Positions 33,669 to 46,449 of a stretch of DNA of 64,000 bases are shown here, piece by piece; the first letter of the stretch is position 1; the number at the start of each line of letters is the position of its first letter. The stretch lies in contig JAJTTP010000014.1 in the NCBI GenBank assembly GCA_023313575.1, forward strand, positions 1,054,001 to 1,118,000, in the 5' to 3' direction. The stretch is from Eutypella sp. D-1. Its lineage: Eukaryota > Ascomycota > Sordariomycetes > Xylariales > Diatrypaceae. The position numbers and the translations under genes are program-made. The notes under the pieces are model-generated. The model did not search any database. It was not told the origin of the DNA and was given only the letters and a program-made list of their open reading frames with translations.

Positions 33669-35278
33669 ACAGAGCGCCAACCAGACACGAATCTAACGAA
33701 GAGTACGATCAGAAACCGAAGTTCGGGAGTTATGGTACCGTACCTGCAAAAACATGTGAGGTACTTTTTCCTACCTTACCTCCTTTTCATTATACGCTTA
33801 TGAAGTTGTCCTTCTCGTCTGGATAAGTTGCCTCTAAGTAAGCAACTGGGTGACAATGAAAATGGTTCAGTGCCTAGCTGTGTACCTACGGATGGCTTGC
33901 GTACTGACCTATTTTCATTGGCAGCCACTTGGTAAGCTTTTATCTCTTATTGTTTTCGACCCGAAAAAAGGTGTCCTGCACAAGCAGTGTCAAAAATTAT
34001 ACGTGCATGTGCATAACTATCCAATTTTTGCTTCACTTTGTTCAAGAAAGGTCTCACACAGCGGAAGGCCGAAGGCAAGGGGCACGTACTACAAGTATAA
34101 GACTTCAGCAACAACAGCAGCATGTGGCCGGCCATGCAGCCATGACGTACCTCAGTAGATCTCGATCTCAGGTTCTAAGGGCATGACCGAGTGGATCCGT
34201 GGCTTTCCCGGATTAAGCAGGCGGTTTTACAGATAAATGTGGGAACCTGGATGGATCACCAGCTCCCTCGTTTTTTTTCCCCCGAAGAAAAAAAAAAGAG
34301 ACCTGAGGAGAAAGGGTAGATGTCTCATGCGTTCAGTCTAGAGCCATATATGGAACGGGGTTATTTTCGCCGTCCAAATGTCTCAGCTGTTTGGTGTCAT
34401 CACGATGCGTTGCAGCAGCGATGATGAAAGGGTGCCTGTCGGTTAAGAAAAGGTCTTTACGTCATATCATAGCTTCTCGTGATCGTGCTGAGGTAACGAT
34501 GCGCATAGACGAAGAGATCGAATCCCTCTTTTAAGTACGACCTCTCTCGCCTCGGGATCTTACACAAAATTTTATACACGTTCAGCTTCATAGAAATCGG
34601 CAAGGCAGAGAATCAAATAAATTTTCATTTAGCGCTTATCGCCGCCGTACGCAGCTTTTTGGTTCAGCTTCTCGCCCAACGCCATGCGCCTGGTGCCCAA
34701 TGTGGGATAGGTATGATCGATCCAGGATAGCATCTCAACCCAACTCCGAATGCGAGATATATAAGACCAATTGGGAACGCCTTCCGCTGCCCAGCTCCCA
34801 AACCGGTCAGCAGCTAGCGCCGCACAGATTTGTCTGAGTACACTGGCCCAGCTCATACTGGCACATGCAAGAAAGCCCCCCCAATCTTGCGACTGAATAT
34901 ACACCAAAGAAAAGTGCTGCCGTCATTCTCAAGAAGTAGAATGCCGCGAACACTGGGCGCAAAAGGGGGTGTCTCTAAAGCAAAATAAAAAAAAATAAAA
35001 AATAGAGGCACTTATAAACAGCCCCCTTCGCTCACGGCAACTCTTCGTGTAAGCACGTCGAGAAGAGAGGAAGGGGGTTGAGAAGAAGAAGCCACCAAGT
35101 GCGCCTTCGTGTACTCGCGACAGTGGTATCATGTGACAACAGCCGAAGTATCCCCAACGCCTCGTCAAATCATTAAAAATTACTCGAGTATGTTCAACCT
35201 TGGGCGCGAGAGACAAGAGTTGCCGACTCGGGGCCTCTCGCGCGGGTGCACTGTCATGAGGGATAGAAGCCAGTAGAC

Positions 35279-36124
35279 CTAAACCCCTTCCTGACAGGCA
35301 ATCGCTGCAAGCGCGTCCAGCCCGCTGCTGGTCCGCGTTGCTACCGGGCGACTCGCGGGACTCCCGTTGAGTCCATGCACGTCCCAGGCGCCCCCAGTTG
35401 GGGACGGGTGAACATCGGGCCCATAGTAGTCTGCGTCCCACATGTGTGTATCGCGGGTTAGCGGACTAGGGTGGGAGGAGATTGACGATGATCTTGACGG
35501 GATCGATGGGCGTTGTGTTGAAGCTAACGAGGACTTAGGGGCTTTGGAAGCACTTCGCTTGTCCTTGTCCTTAAAATGCGTTTCTAAGTGCTGCTTCATA
35601 TTGTCTGCCCGGGTGAACTTTTTGTGGCAGCCGGGGTAAGTGCATTGGACGGCCTTCTCGGCAGTGTGAATTTTAGAGTGTCGCGATGCATGGCCGGATG
35701 TAGTGAAAGACTTATCGCAGCCGTGACTCTCGCGGTAACGACAGGGATAGCGCTTCATGCCCTTCTCTGGCACAGCGGCAGGGTTTGCACTGTCACCCTC
35801 GTACGAGTTTGATCGGCTTTTCTCAAAGTATCCGGGTCTCTGGGCAGTAGACTTCTTCTCCGGGACTGCATAGTCCTCATAGACGGGTCGCGGTGAATAG
35901 TCGTAGGCAGGTGTCAACGGAGTGGTGATGACATCAAAACTAGCATTCGAATCATATGAATCGGATCGAAGCAATTCGGGAGTAGACGGGAAAGGCGACT
36001 GGTTAGGTATTGATTGAAATTGGCTGCTGGTTTGGGTGTAGAAATAGCTAGACTGCGGAGTATGAGTCTCATCGTTGAGCAAAGAGACCTGCCGGCCCTT
36101 GGCATCTCTGACTTTCAACATCAT
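35279..36124 (-). CDS. C2H2 zinc-finger transcription factor (NRG1-like)
   Basis: A single exon of 281 aa starts at the first of two adjacent ATGs. Two C2H2 fingers sit near the middle: C128-x7-C136-x12-H149-x3-H153 (KSFTTSGHASRHSKIH) and C161-x4-C166-x12-H179-x3-H183 (KKFTRADNMKQHLETH). The words FTTSGHxxRH and FxRxDNxxQHxxTH are those of the yeast Nrg1/Nrg2-type fingers, which repress genes in response to glucose and stress. The remainder is Ser/Pro-rich and probably disordered; the C-terminus (LDALAAIACQEG) is a hydrophobic patch that may contact a partner. It acts in the nucleus as a DNA-binding regulator; targets cannot be inferred. A TATAAAAG box lies 109 bp upstream, suggesting inducible expression. 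Confidence 0.88.
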   Translation of the reverse strand: MMLKVRDAKGRQVSLLNDETHTPQSSYFYTQTSSQFQSIPNQSPFPSTPELLRSDSYDSNASFDVITTPLTPAYDYSPRPVYEDYAVPEKKSTAQRPGYFEKSRSNSYEGDSANPAAVPEKGMKRYPCRYRESHGCDKSFTTSGHASRHSKIHTAEKAVQCTYPGCHKKFTRADNMKQHLETHFKDKDKRSASKAPKSSLASTQRPSIPSRSSSISSHPSPLTRDTHMWDADYYGPDVHPSPTGGAWDVHGLNGSPASRPVATRTSSGLDALAAIACQEGV

Positions 36125-36232
36125 CTTTGCGCAGTGTTGCTGATTGGTTGGATAGACGGAATAGGCGGGAGTCTTGGAATGTGAGTGTTAAGGGTCTTGG
36201 TGAAAGTTTTTGGAAAATCCCCCAAGAGGTCT

Positions 36233-36240
36233 CTTTTATA
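36233..36240 (-). promoter_or_regulatory. TATA box of the C2H2 gene
   Basis: TATAAAAG on the minus strand lies 109 bases upstream of the start codon at 36124, a suitable distance for a core promoter with a short 5' UTR. Confidence 0.5.
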
Positions 36241-36548
36241 GGTACACATAGAATTCAATCGCTAGATTGGACACATCCAGGCATGCGCAAGCGTTAATTT
36301 AAAAGGATCGCCGTGTTGGTCTAGACTATTACAGAAGCCCGATGAGTGATATAGACACTCCTTGGTCGCCGGTCTAGGAAGAGTTTCACTTGCTTCTCAA
36401 GGACTGGCAGGCAGGCATAAGGAGACCTGATTATACTCGCATGGCACACGGTTAGCTAACTGCATGCATAAGCAGGCTCTATATCATTATTGAGTTCAAG
36501 TTACTGACAAGATTGAGCCGGTTTACTTTGTATCTGCGTTCACGATAT

Positions 36549-36572
36549 GTACGCTGTACGCTGTACGCTGTG
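36549..36572. repeat. GTACGCT 7-bp tandem repeat (about 3 copies)
   Basis: Three perfect GTACGCT units and a decayed fourth lie about 430 bp upstream of the C2H2 gene start. No function is evident. Confidence 0.75.
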
Positions 36573-38212
36573 CGATCTGCTGAGATCCGATAGTATCCGA
36601 TGAGCCCGTATAACAAGGGTTAAGATGAATAGTGTAGTGATTGAGAATATTCAACACTCCAACACTTAAGAGGAAATATTATACTAAGAATGATTTGAAA
36701 TCAATCACGGGGTATCAGGTATCAAAAAATTGAAAACAAGAAATATCGTGAACAACAGCCTTTCCGAGAATGGGGGGGAGAAGGGGGGACTGGAATACCA
36801 TATATGAAAAGAGAGAGGAACCTAGGGTTTACATATAACTACCTAGGTATGGACATACTATGGACATACTATGGTAATGGGACATGTATGCGGTGCCAAG
36901 GAGCGCAGCCAGCGGATTAAAAAACGACGATATGGGAAAGACAGGAATCCCATGGATGGGTTCTATCTAACCTTAGCTGCTTTTAGGTTGTTAGGTTCCA
37001 CACACCCTTGAATACCCTAGCAAGCCTACCTGAGTACCTGGGCTTGCTAGGTACCTATGTAGTCACCCATGCTCCATTAAGGCGGGTCCGTTTAACTGGA
37101 GAAGGGAAAAAAGGCACACACCCCACAAGGGCGGCCTTGGAAAGCTACCTAGAGCAGGGGTCTCTCTTTCCACCTACCTCTCTATACATATCTACATATC
37201 TACATAGGTACTTAGTCAAGAGTACTTATTTAAGTACCTGATCAAGTACCTACATATGTACTCAGGGTAGGTATGTACATCTCGAGCGATGGATAAACCT
37301 ACTACTTATCTGTGGCTTGACTGATAGACCACTCTTGGGTATCTGGGTTCAGTTTCGAGGCCCGGTTAACACCGATCGAGACCCAACATCAAGGTTCTTA
37401 TTCAACATGCACTAAGCATATGAAACTTTCTCTCGACTTATTGTTTGGGTCACCATTGGCTTCGATCCTACAGTATGCCTCTTGAAAAGCGATAATTATC
37501 TGTCTATCTGTCTGTCTGTCTAGGTACACTGTCTAGACCGTGTGGCTTATCACGAGCAGTGTGCCAGGTCAGGGTAATACGATACTAAGTACGGGTGCTC
37601 CGGTCCTGCTTACGTATCGGCTTGTACTTGTCTTGGTATGCTGTGTTGGTGATATCTATGAGGGGCATTTCAGATATCTAGTACGGATTGTACTACTACT
37701 GCTGCTATCTTGGGTTAGCTGACAGGCTGTGTACCTGTTTAGTGCAACATCCCCAAATTCCCCCAAGGTCCCTTTTTTCCCTTTCAATCGCATTGTCCCT
37801 TGCTACCCCGAGAATATATAGAAACCTAGCCAGGTACTCCACCATCGCTTACATGCTTTTTCGGTTGCCTGCCCCTCAAGCTCCTCTGCCCCTCCCTTTG
37901 TCTCTCGTCTATCCTGCCTATTTTCCCTATCTGCTTATCTACCAGCCTAGCTAGCCCAGCTTACCTTGCCTTGCCCAGCCAGCGCATCCCTCAGCAGCGT
38001 TCGGGAGTGCAGATCAGTGATCAGCAGGCACGAGGGGGAATCCTAAATGGAATAAAGTTCGGGTCAGGCGGATAGCTATGATTCATTCCTCTTGTTTCCT
38101 AAAGGAGGAACGGTGGCTGTGTAAGTAGGTTATGTACACTTAAGTAAGTATATACGATAGTGTACTTATGTAGCTGTGTGGTAGGTAGCTCTGGAGTAGA
38201 TGCACACGGGAG

Positions 38213-38294
38213 ATGGACAATATCGCCAAGACCCTTCCCGACCACGACGACGGCTTCGAGAAGCCCAACGACGTTTCGTTCGACTACCCTACCT
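38213..38294 (+). pseudogene. Possible orphan first exon or gene fragment
   Basis: An ATG at 38213 is followed by about 26 codons with strong fungal coding bias (GCC AAG ACC CTT CCC GAC CAC GAC GAC GGC TTC). They encode MDNIAKTLPDHDDGFEKPND and then VSFDYPTL. After about 38290 the bias stops, and the sequence turns AT-rich, with no continuation that I can find. This looks like the first exon of a gene whose remainder has been lost or replaced. It could also be a chance frame. I do not recognise the family; the acidic, hydrophilic start would suit the N-terminus of a membrane permease, but that is only a guess. Confidence 0.3.
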
Positions 38295-41200
38295 TAAGTA
38301 GGCAGAAGATAATCACTAAATACATATTATCTGTTGTCCACTCAATCGATTTAACGTGCTCAGAAAATACCCGCCTGGGGCCCGCCTGCCTGCCTTGGAC
38401 CGCCCCGATAGAAACCCGACGGTTCTCAGATCCCATACCATTTATACCACGAACAACAATACCTAACTTCTGATACGGTACAGGTATGAAAAAACTGCCT
38501 TAATAAATATAAAGAGCTCCTTTTAACGAACATTATGATATAAATAACTATTTACTTATTAATATAATGGTTAAGAAATAACGAAGTTATGGACTGGTAT
38601 CGAGGAGGGCATTTTAAGACCGTCGGATTTCTATCGAACCCATACAGCCTGCCCGCCTCCCCAAGCAGCCAAGTTCTCCCTTTCGTGGTCCGTAACCAGC
38701 CTTGCCAGTCGTCGGCCTGCCACGCCGCTTGGCCCCGAGGTGACCCGCCTCAGCGCCCGCAATTCGTACATGTGTACATATTTCTATGTACATACATTAC
38801 TCCGTATAAACGGCTGCGGTCAATCCCTCTCTGCGTACGTTATCAAACCCGGTCGATGATTCCTAAATGACGTGTGACGAATCCCTCCCGAGGGCTATAT
38901 GTCACTGCCTGGCAAGGAAAAGATCAAAGGTGATCCCCTTCCAGGGGTTCAGGGGTCGCATGCAGTGTACACACGCATGTACCGTGCCCGTCCCCTCCTA
39001 TGTACCGAAAAAAGGTCCCCCAAGGGTTATCGGCTTATCGCCAATACAGCAATATTGGGGACCTCCCATGTAGTTTCGGTTGCCAAGTAGCGAATTCAGC
39101 AATGGCCCGAGGTAGACGGTATACATTATGTAATCCGTGGACAAGACCGGAATGAATTGTTCATTTTTAGGTAACTTGAAGTTATCGTTGTTGAATATGA
39201 TAAATACGTAGGTGTATCCCATGCTTTCGGTTGGCATTGGCTCACGCACCCACTCTCGGGCCTACTTGGTATATTTGTCTCAGCGAGGGATGTTTCTATC
39301 GGGCGAACAATCTAATCCGTAGCTGCGACGATAGGCAAAAACCGGCATGGAACCGAAATGCCACCTATGAGATCCTCTTGCACGCGAGCGTTACAAGGGA
39401 ACAGCGGCCCCAAGGGTTCGGACGACATCCCGAGGGGACATCGGCAGACGGGGATCGAGATACAGTGTAAGAAACAGAAGTCGTGTACGGTACCGCTATA
39501 ACTGAACTTTTGATGCCAAGGCCGCATCCCTCCTTAGGTACATATAAATAGGCCACCTGGTAGGTACCCTATAAGCGCCTATTAAAGGTACTTGCTGAGG
39601 AAGAGGCACATGCGACCTCGACTTTTCCATAAGTACCTACCTGCCTGGGTACCTAGGTAGGTATTGTGGCGTTCTATATACCTCACTGAGGTGCCTATAT
39701 AAGGATGTGGGATACGTTCCAATAGTGGGGGACAGCCCTGGAGGTCAGGCGGACTGACAGCTTTAACGAGAAGACCTGGAAGGCATGGCATTCTTTACAT
39801 TCCAATGCCACTTTCTCAAAATTCGATAGGACTTCTCAATTATTCATCTTCCCGTCGCACAAGATGTACCACATGCACTTTCAGATATATGTACTGCCAC
39901 ATGATGTACTATGCGGTAGCACGCCAGGAGCAGGAAGTACGTAAGGCTACCCTTGGTATGGATAACTCATCGTATGAGTGCAATCGTCCATCTCGATCTC
40001 CGACTATCCTTACCCGTTACGTTGTTGTGTGTGGTGGGCCTTGCAACCCCCTGTCGGTAACGTCCCTTAAGAACATTGGGGAACTAAAAAGGTTTAGGTA
40101 CTTAAAACGGGCAACCCCAAAAAGCATGCAGGTGGTCGACGAGGGGTCCCGTCCCTATTTTGTTTTGGGCAATTTTTAGGTTCCCGTGGAACTTACTTAG
40201 CAATTAGGTATGTCGCACACCCTTGCTTCTTGTGTTATTGGAAGAAAAACAACGTATCCGACAGTGCCGCGCCGCTATAGTAACCGCACAACTACATAGT
40301 AAACAGTTAGGCAGTCTCAGTCAGTCCATACATTGTGTACGCTTCAGGGTCCTTTAGGATGGCCGGGACCCTCACCACCTTCGGCATCGCGGGTTTTAAT
40401 CTGTGCAAGTACTTTTTAAAGTTATCAGTGAACCTAATGGATGAGATGATAGCTGGTTGCCTATCTTTCTACGGCAGACGCGGGCAATTATCCTAGGTAC
40501 CTATGGAGGGGTTGTTGAGGCACAGAAAAACTTTCGAATCTGTGCAGCCTAAGCCTACTAGGTAGGTACGATTCCTTGCATTAGGTGCCCTTCCTTTATT
40601 CGTATTTGCTTGCGGCCCGCCGTTATCATCGTCGTTCGGAGCAAATGTCGCGGGTAAGAACAAGCCATGGCGATTTTATGGTGGAAGTCCTAACTTCAAA
40701 AAAGGACTCAGCTAAAAAATGATGTCATACCGCAACATGTTTCAACATCGCCAAGGTACGAGACAAATGTACAAGTTTTTTTTATTTTAGGTTCCGCGAT
40801 GCGGGCTAAAGTGCACAAGAACCATGTATCGCATCGCATCGCATCGCATACCTAAGCGGGCCAAGAGCGGGAAGGAGAAGAAAAAAAGTTGGAATGCGGG
40901 TTCCGAGTTGGCAGGTTGAAAAGGGGTTAAGAAGGGTAAAAAGTCTTCATACATCTGCGATGTTCGATTCCCAGCGAAGGGAGAAGAAAAAAAGGGTTGA
41001 AAGGGCCCTTCGATGAACCAGAGGACAAGGAGGGCAGATCGAGATTTTAGCAACAGATCGAGTGTTGGTAGGGGTTCAGGTCTCCGCCTAACGGGCCCCG
41101 TCTGGTGGGACGACAGGGATCAGCTCGTGCCACAATTCCCTTTATTTTTTTTCCCCCTACGTACCCTCAGCCCCGCTCAGCCCACCTTAACGAACGCACA

Positions 41201-42226
41201 TGGGGGATGAGTGGGGAAGGGGAGGGGGGGTTCCGGGGGTAAGGGCACTACTTGGCTTAGGTTTTAGTAGATTTGTACCTAAGCAGCGAAGATACCTATA
41301 GGTAGGAAGTACCTTACCCTAGGTAGGTACCCTTTACTTTTTCTCTGGGCCCCAGAGCCCTGGCCCTGCTGGCGAAGCCTGGGGAAACATTAAGTCACTG
41401 CGGCTGCGGCTGCGGCTTCTGCTGCAATGCACTGCGCCGGTGGTCCTCAAGGGTTCTAAAGCTGTCAGTTGACTGCCCAGAAAAAAACAAGTGCGTGCAG
41501 TAACATTTCTACGCATGGGATATGGACTTGCAGATGTGGCATCGCGGGGGCGGCGGTCGGGCGCTTTCTACAGGTACCTACATTCTGTGGCTCTAGCGAT
41601 GTACATCCAGTACCTACATAGGTACATCGATATCACTGGTGCCTATGTACCTGGACCCAGCCCTGGAGGAGGTACGAGTAGCAAAAAAGGGTTCTACGTG
41701 GTAAACATCTCAGACATCCTAACAAGCGTGCTGTGCTACGTAAGCCACCGACAAAGAGCCCCGTAACATCATGGATATTTTAATTTTTAGTACAAAATGA
41801 CATGCCCGAGGGCATCCGGAGCTTCCTTGGATTTCGCGCCCACTACATGGGAGAAGAGACTCCAGGACAGGAGCTCCCGGAGCTCCCTTTGTTAGTGCCA
41901 GGGGAAATCGCGATGGAATGTCTAGAAATGACTGATTGGAGAAAGGGGAACAGCAGGACGGGCCAGGGCGCTTCTATCGGGCTCTTACGCACTAGAGCCC
42001 GCCTGGTTTAAATTATGCCCCCAAATGTACATGGTAGAAAAAAAAAGAGGTGAAAAAGCTGAAAAGTCGCCGGTTTCCACTTTGCTGAAAATATGTGTCC
42101 GGAAACGCTACCTTTTAGGTGTATGCATTCCCCACGCTTCTAATGATTGACTGTGTAGGATTACTTAGGTGGGTTGGTGACTCCGTACCCAGAGGTGTTA
42201 GCTAATGTACCATGTAGGGGTTCACT

Positions 42227-42241
42227 GGGGGGGGGGGGGGG
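42227..42241. repeat. Homopolymer run of 15 G
   Basis: An uninterrupted G run followed by further G-rich sequence to about 42295 on the plus strand. The strand asymmetry could favour quadruplex or R-loop formation. Confidence 0.85.
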
Positions 42242-44845
42242 CGGTTAGGTCTCCCGTTTTCCGGATGGGGGAGGGGAGGGGGAAGGTGAGGGGGACCCTC
42301 TCAGGGTTCTCACCAGCCACATTCTGTCGTTCCCGTCCTTTTCTTCAAGTTCTTCAGGGTCCCTATGACGATATCGTGGACCCTGACATTGGTCTCACCG
42401 TACATGTATATATACAATGGCAACAATGCTCTTGTCTCGTGAAAGTCTCAACCCGGGAAGGCTCGGTGGCTTTCTCTGGTGCCTACGTCTGACAACATCA
42501 ACTCAGCCTCAACAAATAATAATAATAGTAGTAATAATAAAGAAAACCCCATCGATGATTGTCTTGATAATCTCGATAAGCTCCGAAAGGTACTCGGAAG
42601 AAACAACAACAAATGGCCTTGGCTTGCCCGACGAGCGGGACTAGCAAGAAAACCTGATCATCACCATCCTCTTTGGGCCGTTAGAAAGTCTCTGATGTTC
42701 TAATAGATTCCCGTTGCTGTGTAAGGGGCGGCCGGAGGATCTTGAGCGAGCCTTAAGGAAGTTCACTATGGGCTGGGGGGGAGACTGGCGGGCAGGACCT
42801 GGGACAGGCTGTTGGGCCTTGTGTGAGTTTGAGATCGAGAGATACATGGGCAATCGTCGATCTTGGTTCGATCGTCAGCATACACACTCGCATGTAGAAC
42901 GCGTACCAGCCTAACAACTTCTCTTTTAGCGGCGCGAGAGTCCCCTCCTGGCCCCTCCTCTCAGAACCCCCCTGCTTTTTACACTATTTGACTAACAGGT
43001 GGCCCCCATCGGTCTCCCCTTGGCTTAACACCCGCTGGCAGGAAAAGGCAAGAAGGGTCTTTTTTTCTATGCTAATCTCTAAATTTATCCTCTCAACGGC
43101 TCAGTTGCCCAGGCTTGCCCAGGCCAACTACACCCTGTCTTGTATCGGCCTGGCAAGCCTGCCTGGCTTGCTTCATGAGCTCCTACATAAATTACTCCAC
43201 GAGTTCCACCTGACTAAGTAACCGTTATGATGAGTATTACCCTCGGAGTACGAAGGTATTAGTAAACTTTGATATAGAAGAGAGCGATCTGGCCGGCGAC
43301 GATTACGATCGGTTTCATTAGAGTTTTTATTCTTTTTTTTCGAGCAAAGTTGTCTCGGGCATAGCATTCGGAAAGAAACTGTCGTATTAAAAGGGATGAA
43401 AGTGGTAACAAGATTTCAGTTATGTTTTGCTCTCCCAATATGCGTACTTGATAGCCATGGCAAATAAGTGGGTTGGTTGGTTCTCTCCAACATCTAATAT
43501 TGGAAGAGAGATCGACTGATATTATGATAAATCCTTTAATTGCCAACTAGCCTCTTCTGCCCATGCATCTTTAGTACTTAAGTAGGTATATATAATCAGA
43601 TAACTAATCATGCAAGGTATGATTCCTTGAAAATGAACATCACTTGCTGTGCTGGCGCCTTCTCAGCCTCGATCTTGCTCTCTAATTGCGATGCATAATA
43701 ATTTCTTAGTTGCCGATTCCTCAGTTCCTCCATGTATCCCTGCCTTGCCTGCTAGTCCCGCCCTGCCGCCCTGCTGGCGCGGGAAAAAGATTGGAAATTA
43801 TGCATCAGTAGTAGGTATGTATTGATCCTGCGGGCTGACTGTCGGCAGAAACTTTGTGGGATACGCATCCTTAACACCTCCCAGCCCTATGAGATGAGGA
43901 GGAATGTCTATGGATGCCAGCTTGCATTACCTGAAAACCTAAATGCTGGGTTAGCCCCAGCTATGAATAGATTAGGTACTTACAATTTAGGGTTTGGTAT
44001 TAGATCGACGACCCGGGGCTGCGATGGGGCCAGCGGGTAACACCGGGTTCGGCGGCGGCGTTGTTCCGGATCGGAGATTTTAAGCTTAAGACAATCGGAA
44101 GACCAAGAATGCCTTACGACCTCGCCGTGATCGCCAAGACCGGGATTTTTAATAATCGACGGAATCCCGGCCCCGGCTACATACGTTATACTCGTATTTG
44201 ATCAAAGTTTTGGTTGCTGGTTGGTGAGTCACATATTTATTCTATTATTTCGTAACCGCTCGTGTTGGTGTTAGTTTAAATGTACGTAAGCACTGTCGTG
44301 ATCGAACTCTTGCTATTTTCTTGACCGGGCCTCTTTTTCTTCCTCCCTCTTCTCCAAGTTTGCTCACCCTTAACAAACTCTTCCCTCACGTCCTCGGCTA
44401 AGACTTGTCTGGTGTTCAGCCCCGCCCAACTCCGAAGGCCCCGGAGCATCCGCACCGCTTGACTCCATCCCCACCGACCGACCGACCGACCGGTCGAGTC
44501 CCATGAACCCCTACCGATTGCCTAGCCCGCCTAGATCTAAAGCCCAATCCCAAGACGGGGATAAGAATGCTAAGAAGGAGGGGGGGAAGAGGGAAGAAAG
44601 GCACTCGAGGCGGGCTTCCCTTCCCGCACCCCGCACCGCACCATCCATCGGCGGCATGCATGTGATTTAGCTTTTAGCGACTTTTTTTTTTTTAACTAGC
44701 TGTCTAGGCAACCTAACCTTACGATACCGGATCCGTATCCCCGTGGGAAGCTAGGCACGGTAACTAATAAGAAGAAAGGCACAAGAATCAAACGATATCT
44801 GTCGTCGTTCGATGATGTGCGTTGCGTAACTTATTTCCCCATGGA

Positions 44846-44860
44846 CCCCCCCCCCCCCCC
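44846..44860. repeat. Homopolymer run of 15 C
   Basis: An uninterrupted C run in the gene-poor region, close to a CACACG-type microsatellite at 44921-44942. Confidence 0.85.
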
Positions 44861-46449
44861 TACATAAAGTAGGGCTATCCAGCTGCTGTAGCCAGTCACA
44901 GGCACAACATAGACAGACAGACACGCACACGCACACGCACACAGAGTAACTTGACACACATCATACATATCTACGTGGTCTGTTTTACGATCGACTAGTC
45001 GGGGGAATTAACAACTAGTAGCGCGACGTACATAGTATATAGACCAGTATACAAACGTATCAAAAGCCGGCAATATATCCTATCTCCCCCCGTTTGGAGC
45101 CGGCGTCGTCGGGAGGGAGGGGGAGGGGGCGCGACGCCCCTTATGTATGTATAGCCTGTCACGTTTGTCACGCTATCGCTATCGCGCACCCCGCCCAGCC
45201 GGATGCGCGCTTCTCTTGTGGGATGATATGCGCTTGCGCGTTCCCCTGACTCTTGTCTGAGCTAGACCGGGGGAGCCAAAAAAAAAGGGAGGGAGCTTCT
45301 GGGTAGCCAGCCCCCTTTCTTCTGTATGTATCTAATGTATGTATGTCTAGACATAAAAGAAAAGAATGGGAAGCGAGTCCGGGACTTGTGTCGTGGACTG
45401 GATATGCTATTGGTGATTAGCGCAGCTGTGTAGTCGCGCCTTCTCTCGTCTCCGGACCCTTTATTCCCCTCGTGCCCGAATCTATCGATAGGTTGGGATT
45501 TTTGTAGTACCCTATCTACTCTGCATACGATGTGCCCATCGACGTTTCGTAGAGGGCTTTGCGCGTTGCTGTGCTGTGGCGGTGCCAAGATGAAGAGAGA
45601 AGAAAACGTCCAGTCGGGTATACACAATATGAACGAGTAGCACATACGTATGTAGTAAAAGTTGCACGAGCATCGCGTGATCCCGTGGCGATGAGCGGGT
45701 CCCCCAAGACTTGGGGGTCAAATGGACGTTGCTGGTTGCTGGCCAGAACGTGGCGGCCATGCAAGGAGAGATCTTAGATAGATGCAGGTCAGGTTCAAAC
45801 AGAAAAACCCCGACCGACCGACCCGGAAACCCGATTTTGCTTTTGTTGTAGTATCCAAATTTGGCTTTCCCATGTTTAGATCTTTGATCCAATGCCGATG
45901 CCGATGCAGCCAAGGGGGAGGGGCCAAAAGCATGAGAAGACTGATCTGATGGTCGAACTGGTGGTCTAGGACCTTCCTATCTAGGTAGTAGTAAAACGGG
46001 AGCCCGGGCTTCAAATGTCGGGTTGACCCAGTCTAGAACCGCTGGAAAGGTTGGGCTTGTTTATATGCACGTACGTACGAACCCATGAGGAGCGAGACCT
46101 CGCTTTGTCCTGGGTGGATACTTGGAGGGCATGCTGGTGTATGGATTAAGCATGTCATTCACCGGATCATATCTTTGAGCTGAAGAAGGGTGTAGTTATA
46201 AAAACAGTTTCTTATATGGTATCAAGCTAGAGTCCGGGAACTATTCACCATGTGCGCCCCCTTCGTGGTTTTTCTGTCTGCTACAGAGACGTGGTAAGAA
46301 AAGAGAATCGGTTCCGCTCCCTGAAAATGAAGATGAAAAAAACACCGTAAAAGCACAACACCCTCTATAGCAAATCCACCCATTCGTGTGTCGTGTCAGT
46401 AACAACGACTCTGATTTCCATCTCGGGGAACGTCGTACGGCGTAATCCA

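Larger units (their letters stand above)
29552..35278. other. 5.7-kb intergenic region without a supportable gene
   Basis: Several open frames exist (for example 32108-32554 minus and 33299-33826 plus), but none combines an ATG start, fungal codon bias and a recognisable motif. It contains a run of 18 C (33513-33530) and a run of 14 G (33655-33668), several A-runs, and TAGGTA palindromes near 32981-33005. A short stop-terminated frame at 30325-30408 on the minus strand looks like a possible last exon but could not be linked to others. Confidence 0.45.
36125..46449. other. 10.3-kb gene-poor region
   Basis: No complete gene is supportable here on either strand. The region is a patchwork of GC-rich and AT-rich blocks, with TAGGTA/TACCTA clusters (36838-36850, 37185-37275, 39631-39665, 41275-41332), homopolymers of 15 G (42227-42241) and 15 C (44846-44860), and short tandem repeats (36549-36572, 40827-40849, 44921-44942). 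The only gene-like piece is a possible orphan first exon at 38213. Nothing resembles reverse transcriptase, integrase or transposase. Confidence 0.5.

Noticed and set aside
39805..40179. A 124-residue ATG-started plus-strand frame
   Set aside because: Codon use is unlike the confirmed genes, and there is no recognisable motif or conserved-looking pattern.
42417..42703. Overlapping small frames with Asn-rich peptides (NNNNSSNNKENP)
   Set aside because: The Asn run comes from an AAT/AAC microsatellite; there is no consistent ATG-started gene model.
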